From Irineochytrium annulatum (lineage: Eukaryota > Chytridiomycota > Chytridiomycetes > Chytridiales > Chytridiaceae), in NCBI GenBank assembly GCA_027600665.1, contig JADGJL010000796.1, forward strand, positions 1 to 13,764: a stretch of 13,764 bases of DNA, given 5' to 3'. The notes beneath the pieces are model-generated. The model worked only from the letters and a program-made list of their open reading frames with translations, was not told the origin of the DNA and did not search any database. A program made the translations under genes and the position numbers. Of this stretch, positions 8,049 through 13,764 are shown one piece after another (position 1 is the stretch's first letter; every line of letters starts with the position of its first letter).

Positions 8049-9502
8049 TCACAACAACGCTTTCTGGCGCTTCCGCACATTCCATCCAAGAGATGAGACT
8101 AGCGACCTGAACCAATCCGTCGAGGAGTTGTCGCGGCAGACGGTAATAAAGGGATGTCGTGACGCTCGGATCGTTACCGAGTCACCCGCAGAAAGCTCCA
8201 ATCTGTCCCTCCCGTCGAAAGATATCTGCGCGGGAAGAGAATTAATTGTAAGGGCCATCACGGGAACCGATGATTTTAACTCTCACCCATGCCGTGCTTC
8301 TCGTGTCCCACGCAACGCACACGCGCAGATCGACATTGGGCGGCAGCACCATAGGTCTCGCAGTAAGCGTATGCGGACAGATTGGCGTTACTATTTACCA
8401 ATGTTAGTTTTCCTCACGATCAACCGCCTTGCTTTATGAGCGCCAAGGCAAACATACCCAAAATGGAAGCTTTATCGGGATGCACCAACGACCCGCCAGC
8501 ACTCAAATTGTAAGCCGTGCTCCCCGTCGGCGTCGCAACCACTAGCCCATCAGCTAGCAGCGTCGTCAAATGCACCTCCCCGGCGAACAGCTCCAGCGTC
8601 ATCATGGTCGGGTTGGCGCCTCGGTCGACTACGACCTCGTTCAAGACGTGGCCCGTAAAAGCCGGCACACCGGTGGGTCGAGGGTATCGGGCGGATGTCA
8701 CGCGGTCGTCGTCGTCCTCGTCCGTGGTATCCGTGAGGACCTCGCGGCGGTGGCATTCGGGGGAGTGGTCGAGGGCAGCTGCGGTGGTGTCGTTCTGCTG
8801 CGTTGCTGGCGGGGGCCTAGGGTCGCTCTTCCGCGTGGCGGGGTTAGGGAGTGCGGAGGATCCAACGAGGCGATTCCGGCTCGCGCCACGGAAGATCGAG
8901 TATCGGAGCCGCATGCGGAGGTTCAGGCGCTGTGGCTCGGCCGTAAGGATTTTGTCGAGAACGGGTTTACGCTGTTCGTAGCTGAAGACGGTGAGGAAGC
9001 CGAGGGAGCCGAGATGGAAGGGGAGGATTGGAGGCACCTTATTCTGAAAGAGCTGCGGAGGTGTTAGCATGCATTGTCTCCGCTCACCACGACAAGAAAC
9101 GGTATGCAGTAGGTGTGACTCACGTACGTAGCTGGTATAAAGTACGGTCCCGTCCCCTCCCAGCGTCACGCACAAATCCACCTCCGCGCCCCTATCCCTG
9201 CAAAACTTGACATTATATCCCGCAACGCCGTTCCCCGCCGCCTCCCCTTCAGCCCACACGCTTCGATCCACATCCACGGATCCGTCCTCGCTCTCCGCTA
9301 CCTCTCCCGCGCTCCTGGCCCTCGAGTGAGGACGGAGCAAGTCCTCGCCGATCAAGACGCGAGGCACGCCGCGGGAGCGGAGCCAGAGCGCGAGGTCGCG
9401 CGTCTTGAGGGCGACGTCGCGTCCCGGGCGCGAAACGATGAGAACGGTCGAGATTGGGCTGATCGGATGGGCTGTGGTCGTCAGGGAGTTGAGCTCGTTC
9501 AT
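8049..9502 (-). CDS. NAD(+) kinase (ATP-NAD kinase)
   Basis: Phosphorylates NAD+ (possibly also NADH) at the adenosine 2'-hydroxyl to make NADP(H), the source of the NADPH pool; probably cytosolic. Exons on the minus strand: 9502-9128, 9052-8458, 8390-8287, 8225-8049 (416 residues from this ATG). Introns are 75, 67 and 61 nt; the second has a CTAAC branch motif. Motifs: VLIVSRPGRD at the start of the fold; catalytic GGDGT (115-119); LFQNKVPPILPFHLGSLGFL (126-145); NEVVVDRG (263-270); ATPTGSTAYNLSAGGSLVHP (298-317); TPICPHTL (325-332); RSTAW-ISFDGRDRLELSAGD across the last splice; and DWFRSL near the C-terminus. Each splice restores the family consensus (for example VTPICP at the second junction). 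A low-complexity insert of about 75 residues (181-256), ending in an acidic run, interrupts the middle. The 9502 ATG follows an in-frame TAG that looks like an acceptor, so the true start is probably in an upstream exon. Confidence 0.92.
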
Positions 9503-9511
9503 TAGACGAAC

Positions 9512-9712
9512 CTATATTGTGCACGAAACCGAAAGGAAGTTGCTGGTTAGCCAGGTGGTCCAACACGTCCAAGGCATGAGCAAGTCCGGAGCTTAGTGCC
9601 GTCCCCACAGCTCTCCCGCACTACCCACCGAGATTTCCGCGGGTCCGTCCGTGTTGGTCGCCTGCGGGTACGCATCCGCGGCGCCGCTGGTCACTGTCCT
9701 CGGCTTATTCAT
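9512..9712 (-). CDS. Candidate first exon and first intron of the NAD kinase gene
   Basis: Reading the kinase frame upstream of 9502 gives VRLMN and then a TAG that ends AATATAG at 9512, a good acceptor. A GTGGGT donor at 9628 would close a 117-nt intron with a GCTAACC branch motif about 30 nt before the acceptor. The exon 9712-9629 (28 codons from ATG 9712, MNKPRTV to PAEIS) joins in phase and gives a 447-residue protein. VRLMNEL then resembles the VR.L...L segment that precedes the Rossmann-like fold in fungal NAD kinases. The frame is open further upstream to 10096, so a longer N-terminus is possible. The intron is longer than the other kinase introns, which lowers confidence. Confidence 0.4.
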
Positions 9713-10549
9713 TGGCCACCATTTGGACGACATGGCGATGGCGGCGACGGGGCGGGTCCGCAAAGGGGCTCGATAAAGCGACGCGGTCCAGAGGAGTCGC
9801 GGGAGAACCGCGGGCGTCGATGATGGCGGCACCCCGGGGCGTTGAGGGCGGGCGACAAGGAGGGGGCGGGGTCGCAGCACGCCACCAGATCGCATTTGCA
9901 CTTTGACGGCGATGATGCGCGACCCCGTCATCTGGACGCGGCGCGTCTGGTATCTCGGTTCTGGGCAGGCCGCGAGCCTGCTGGCGACCCAGGCCGCCGG
10001 CTTCTCGACGCTGTCCTCACTCACGGCCATCGAGCTCCTCACCGGATAGGAGACCGCAACAACTCGGTCGTTGAAGGTAGGCAGAATGTTACTCACGAGA
10101 AATCAAACATAACTGTGAGATAGTACCAAGGTAAGGAAGACGTCGTGGAAAGTGAGACCAGCCCGAAGGCAATTCCCTCCCCGCATGAACAGCAAACTGA
10201 TCTCCTGTGTGTGCCGCCCAGAGCCCCCCTGCGCGCCGGCTTTAACCCGTCAAGCAGCGCATAAAACCCGTGAGTCGGGATCAGGAGAGAATACTTCCCG
10301 GCCTGCGCGGAGATGCCGTCGGAGTGCGTGCTATTGGACTCGTCGCCTTGGTCGACCCGCGGGACGGCCGCGAAAGGGTCGGAATTGGCAGAAGCGGACG
10401 CAGAAATGCGGAGGCGTGTTGGAAGGAGGTAGATCGTGTACCTGGAAGGAAGTGGATAGCAATCGGTGTAAGGGATCCAGATGCAGATACAGACCAGCGA
10501 CCTCTCGCATAATTTGAATATCATAGAGCCATACTTGCATGCGGTCCAT
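9713..10549. other. Coding-like islands on both strands, unresolved
   Basis: On the minus strand, a frame open from 10096 reads SVEKPAAWVASRLAA near 10012, continuous with the candidate kinase exon. Another (10524-10093) reads YSLLIPTHGFYALLDGLKPA, and ATG 10549 opens MDRMQVWLYDIQIMREVAGL up to a GTACAC donor at 10441. On the plus strand, ATG 9912 opens a 45-residue ORF with GC-rich third positions ending SLTAIELLTG, stop 10047-10049. These cannot all be genes. They may be upstream exons of the NAD kinase, a separate minus-strand gene, or frames kept open by GC-rich composition. No domain was recognised. Confidence 0.3.
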
Positions 10550-11318
10550 TGACTGCTAGCACAAGGTTGACGTACACGAGGACAGAAAGGAGCTGGAGGG
10601 AACGTAACAGAGCGTGTTGTGGAGATTCAACGGATAACTCTAGACGGAACCGGAGGCCAGATGAAGGACTCATACTTATAAATAAAGCAGCTTTAGCCGT
10701 CGCCGTTGTACCGTATTGGAGCGTGTAAAGGCTCGGAGAAACTTGCCTTTGTGCGCATGTCCCTCAAGATAATCGAGATACATGAGTTTCCCAGTTTGTT
10801 ATAAACCATGACCTTATTTTTTTTTATCGATTTTCCCACTCGAAGCCCCCTTTTTTTTTGCCTGTAAAGAGATAGAGCGTAAAACTTCAGTAAAATGCAG
10901 GGTGAAATCAAAATGCGCTGTGCCGATTTTCCTCCCAAATATTAATATCATCAAGGGAAAAGTCAAATTTGGTCGTTGCCTTCGATGGACCGGTCGTGCC
11001 GAGCGTCGTCACCCGTCCGTCGTCGACTCCGTCCTCGAAGCCCCACATCCCCGCCGCCACTTTGATCCTAAGCCCCATCTTCGGCACTCGTCGAACACCT
11101 TCCTCGATCCTCACTCTTTCTTCCTCGACCCTCACCCTTCCTTGCGGACATCGTCGCCCCGAGCGTCCCGCCGTCCAGGCCGGTTAACCGTCGGCTGCTT
11201 CAGAGTATGGAGGCTGTTTTTGATTAGAGAGTGTTTGCGAGGGTGGTTAAGGGAAGGGATGGAGGGGCGCCATCAGCTCTTTCGTCCTTAGCAGGCATGA
11301 TCCGTGGACTTGGCCAAT
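10550..11318. other. No convincing gene; AT-rich then GC-rich intergenic DNA
   Basis: 10680-10900 is AT-rich with long T runs (near 10816 and 10850). 10900-11300 is open on both strands: a 129-codon plus frame (10902-11291) and a 75-codon minus frame (11135-10908) with better codon bias, ending TTKFDFSLDDINIWEENRHS. Neither has a recognisable motif. A 21-nt tandem duplication is listed separately. Confidence 0.4.
11100..11141 (+). repeat. Imperfect tandem duplication of a 21-nt unit
   Basis: Copies at 11100-11120 and 11121-11141 agree at 18 of 21 positions (TTCCTCGA(T/C)CCTCAC core). The unit is a multiple of three and, read on the minus strand, gives a short Arg/Val/Glu-rich heptad-like repeat within the 75-codon minus frame. 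Confidence 0.7.
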
Positions 11319-11400
11319 GCTCAGATGGTCGAGTGGTTTAAGACGTTGGCCTTAAGATCCAATGCAGAAATGCGCGTGGGTTCGAACCCCACTCTGAGCA
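11319..11400 (+). tRNA. tRNA-Leu (anticodon UAA), no intron
   Basis: An 82-nt class II tRNA. The acceptor stem GCTCAGA (11319-11325) pairs perfectly with TCTGAGC (11393-11399); discriminator A is at 11400. D stem GTC/GAC (11328-11330 with 11342-11344). Anticodon arm 11346-11362 with loop CTTAAGA and anticodon TAA at 11353-11355, reading UUA. Long variable arm with a GCA-GAAA-TGC hairpin (11364-11373), as expected for leucine. T arm GTGGG/CCCAC (11376-11392) with TTCGAAC loop. The A box (TGGTCGAGTGG, 11326-11336) and B box (GGTTCGAACCC) are present, and a T4 Pol III terminator follows at 11405-11408. CCA is not encoded, as in eukaryotes. One flaw: the last pair of the anticodon stem is C31-U39. 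Confidence 0.95.
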
Positions 11401-11404
11401 ACCC

Positions 11405-11408
11405 TTTT
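11405..11408 (+). terminator. RNA polymerase III terminator of the tRNA-Leu gene
   Basis: A run of four T starts 5 nt after the mature tRNA 3' end, the usual place for Pol III termination. It gives a short 3' trailer for tRNase Z processing. Confidence 0.75.
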
Positions 11409-12043
11409 CTGGAAAAAAGTTCAGTGTTTGCTTGTTGCTTTTCTGTTTTTCACTCATCGCATTTTGCTTTTCTATTTGTTTTGGGACCCATCGCATTTCT
11501 CAACTTCTGCCTTGCTTATTGGAAGTTCAAAGCATGCTCAATACAATGTTTGATTGGACAGTGGTAACTTCTACTGCTGCCGAGAAGCGCCAGCTGCAAC
11601 TAACATCCCCGCCCCGACCTCGACAACCGTCGCCTTTGCCCTTAGTTATAGGTCCAGTCCATGACCGACACCCGTGGCGGCCCGCCCTGGCTTTCATGAT
11701 ACGGCGGGCAGATCTCCGGCCACCATATGGACCATGGCAGCAAAATGATGGTGACAATTGTTCCACGGCTGGATTTGAGCCGCTGAGCTTAATCCTAAAT
11801 CTGTTTACAACTGCCTTTTCGTTCGGTTGCGGCCATCACACGTCATCGGAGCCGGTCCAGCTTCTCTCCTTAACGCCCTTCCAATGCTTGATAAAGTAAA
11901 ATGCCTGTTCAATGTTCGTCAGTGGTTCTTCCCGTGCCTTTGAGAGTGTGCGATATCGTTTGGCGGGCATGTAGCGTAGAACTGAATGCCGTCAAAAGCA
12001 TCCGACCTTCCGGACTTCTCGCCTCATCACCAACACTCGACCG
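11409..12043. other. Region between tRNA-Leu and the CAF-1 subunit gene, no convincing gene
   Basis: Open frames here (155 codons on plus from 11432, 79 codons on minus) begin in T-rich sequence and lack codon bias or motifs. It should contain the promoter and 5' UTR of the CAF-1 subunit gene. A plus frame opening at 11901 runs to the acceptor at 12374 and matters for the alternative 5' end of that gene. Confidence 0.45.
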
Positions 12044-13764
12044 ATGCGCTTCTACACCCACGGTGAGCGACCGGAGGAGTTTCGGGGAGCCAGAAGATGA
12101 CCGAATGCGTGGGAGGCGGGCAATGGGGAAACGCGGGCCGGATGATGATGGGGATGAAGCTGGAGAGCCATCTGCGACGTGGGGACGATGGCGATGGACG
12201 GGAGGATGGCGAAGAGGTGCTCGAGGGGCGATGAAAGGGATGGAGAGTCGCCGGGATCTGCTGCGCGGCGAAGCATCCACAAACGTGTCGCGATGGTGGG
12301 CATCCGGCCTGGCACCAACATCGGCACCTCGTAAGTCCGTCGTCCCTGACACCCGCGCGATCTCCCTCCCCTAGAAATCGTCTGGCACGCCAAACACCCG
12401 GTATTCTCGGTCGACTTCGAGCCCGCCAACGACGAGGACGAGGGCGGGAGATTGGCGACTTGTGGTGGGGATCATAACGTTCGGGTGAGCTTGGGTTTTT
12501 TCACTGGCGGTCGATACTAGTTTATAAATCCTTCATCGTCCTTCTTCAAGTTATGGAGGCTGCAAAGAATTACGGCCACCGACTCTACGAACCCCTACCA
12601 GCGCAACGCCCGCGTCGAGTTCCTCGCGAACTTGAATCGCCATTCTGGCGGCGTCAACTGCGTCCGGTGGTCGCCAAAGGGGTCCATCCTCGCATCCTGC
12701 GGCGACGACGGGTGCATCATCCTGTGGCACCAGAACAAGAACAAGGATCCCATTGCGACCATCGCTCCATCGGCGGGAGGGGATGAGGAGTACGAGAGCG
12801 TGGAGAGCTGGGGGATTCACAAGATGCTGAGGGGCACGTGTGACGTCTATGATCTGGCGTGGAGCCCGGACGCGAGCTTCATCTTGGCGGGCTTCATTGA
12901 CAACTCGGCGAGGATCTTTACTGTGGCTGAGAGTGAGTTGTGGATTGTGAGGGAGGTGGGGTTGGGGCCTTGATACCTGACTCGTGAAAAAGGCAGATGT
13001 GTCACCGTGTTGAGCGACCATCAGCATTTCGTTCAGGGCGTCACGTGGGATCCATTGGATCAGTTCATCGCCACTCAGAGCTGCGACAGGTATGTATCAT
13101 TGTTGGCCGCTACACTTCGCCTACGTTTATTTTTCAAACGCGATAACCTGTCGCCCAGATCAGTCAACATCTATACCTGCAATCGGGACCCAAAAACAGG
13201 CGCGCTCACGACCACCCTCCTGACCTCCAGCACGAAGCGGACGAACCACTCAGTCGGGACGCCCAAGACGCCCGCGCCTGCACCTAAGACCGACTCGATC
13301 GTGAACTTTTTCCAAAAGAAGGCCGGGAAGGAGGATGAAGGTATTGTGTTTCCCCCCACGCGTCATTCTAAAGTTCCCTTTAGTCAAACCCGCCAAAGCC
13401 AAGCTCGACGGCAGCGCACCTAACACGCCCTCCGCCTCCTTCCCCACCACCGCCAAGCCCTCCGCCTCAAAACCCGCCTCGACAAAAGCCTCCACCTCCC
13501 CTCTTTACCACAACGAGAGCCTGACGTCCTTCTTTCGTCGGCTCCAGTTCTCGCCCGATGGCGCCTTGCTCGTCGCCCCCGCGGGGATCGCGAAGGTCGC
13601 GAGGGAGGTTAAGGAGGCCAAGACGGTGACGGCCGAGCCGGCGTCTGCTGCGGGGAACACTTCGGCACCTCCCACCCCTGCGAATGCGGCGGAAGTTTCG
13701 GTGGCGAGGGAAGGGAAGGAGGAGAAGGAGGCGAAGGAGGGGAAGGAGGGGAAGGAGGGGAAGG
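12044..13764 (+). CDS. Chromatin assembly factor 1 subunit B (p60 / Cac2 family WD40 protein), 3' truncated
   Basis: Nuclear WD40 subunit of CAF-1, which deposits H3-H4 on newly replicated DNA. Exons: 12044-12062, 12375-12484, 12551-12932, 12993-13089, 13159-13340, 13384 to the edge; about 390 residues are visible. The start gives MRFYTHEIVWHAKHPVFSVD, the same length as the family N-terminus, where an EI.WH motif follows six residues. Further landmarks: GRLATCGGDHNVRLWRL, VEFLANLNRHSGGVNCVRWS, LASCGDDGCIILW, DVYDLAWSPD, FVQGVTWDPLDQFIATQSCD, and SLTSFFRRLQFSPDGALLVA, the family signature. Introns of 66, 60, 69 and 43 nt restore the consensus at each junction; the 312-nt first intron is unusually long. 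A Pro/Thr/Ser/Lys-rich insert (about residues 210-300) carries a PCNA-binding-like motif. After the FFRRL block the protein enters Lys/Glu/Gly repeats where the window ends. The usual RGHxxDVYD reads RGTCDVYD here. Confidence 0.9.
13714..13764 (+). repeat. Purine-rich 9-nt repeat encoding Gly-Lys-Glu
   Basis: GGG-AAG-GAG units and close variants (GAG or GCG in the first codon) run in frame through the end of the window inside the CAF-1 subunit gene. They give a charged low-complexity segment. Vertebrate CAF-1 keeps its acidic/charged tract in the large subunit, so a charged run here is lineage-specific. The last units are identical, a composition prone to slippage and to assembly breaks. Confidence 0.8.

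Noticed and set aside
8517..9067. Long plus-strand ORFs of 154 and 165 codons
   Set aside because: They are antisense to the conserved NAD kinase exon, whose motifs and splice junctions are clear; GC-rich third positions keep the opposite strand open.
11304..11567. 87-codon ORF across the tRNA gene
   Set aside because: It contains the whole tRNA-Leu and its terminator; the rest is AT-rich and shows no coding bias.
11909..12352. 147-codon minus-strand ORF rich in Arg, Ser and Pro
   Set aside because: It overlaps the first intron and exon of the CAF-1 subunit gene, has no motif, and its composition is what the complement of GC-rich DNA gives.
12551..13027. 158-codon minus-strand ORF
   Set aside because: Antisense shadow of WD40 exons whose identity is secure on the plus strand.
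1..13764. CRISPR array, bacterial defence island or operon
   Set aside because: No regularly spaced repeats are seen, and the introns, tRNA structure and gene families are eukaryotic.

Overview
The window looks like nuclear DNA of a fungus, probably an early-diverging (chytrid-like) one; the phylum is my inference. The grounds are: genes broken by many introns, nearly all 43-75 nt, with GTGAG/GTATG/GTACG-type donors, CTAAC or CTGAC branch-like motifs and AG acceptors; eukaryotic proteins (CAF-1 WD40 subunit, fungal-type NAD kinase); a Pol III-type tRNA-Leu with internal A and B boxes and no encoded CCA; and worn-down Ty1/copia retrotransposon remains. Both ends of the window lie in low-complexity pyrimidine or purine tracts.

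Layout. 1-2900 is gene-poor: a possible serine-rich C-terminus at the left edge, a proline/glutamine-rich minus-strand ORF (556-1026), a possibly spliced unidentified plus-strand gene (about 1489-2079), and a gene-start-like stretch at 2676-2856. 2947-4110 holds fossils of Ty1/copia pol in an order no single intact element has: reverse-transcriptase C-terminus and RNase H come first, then the reverse-transcriptase N-terminus.

4365-6401 (+) is a six-exon gene for a 585-residue major facilitator transporter of the oxalate:formate antiporter-like group. 6761-7531 (+) is a single-exon hypothetical protein. 8049-9502 (or to 9712) (-) is a spliced NAD kinase whose 5' end is not settled. 9713-10549 has coding-like islands on both strands that I cannot resolve. 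11319-11400 (+) is tRNA-Leu(UAA). 12044 to the right edge (+) is the WD40 subunit of chromatin assembly factor 1 (CHAF1B/Cac2 family), cut off by the window.

The genes do not form a pathway: transporter, NADPH supply, tRNA and histone deposition look like ordinary independent neighbours. I found no CRISPR array, no defence cassette and no clear new multi-gene system. The best leads are the order-swapped copia fossil, a PCNA-binding-like motif in an insert of the CAF-1 WD40 subunit, two competing 5' ends for that gene, and stop-free in-frame introns in the NAD kinase and transporter genes.
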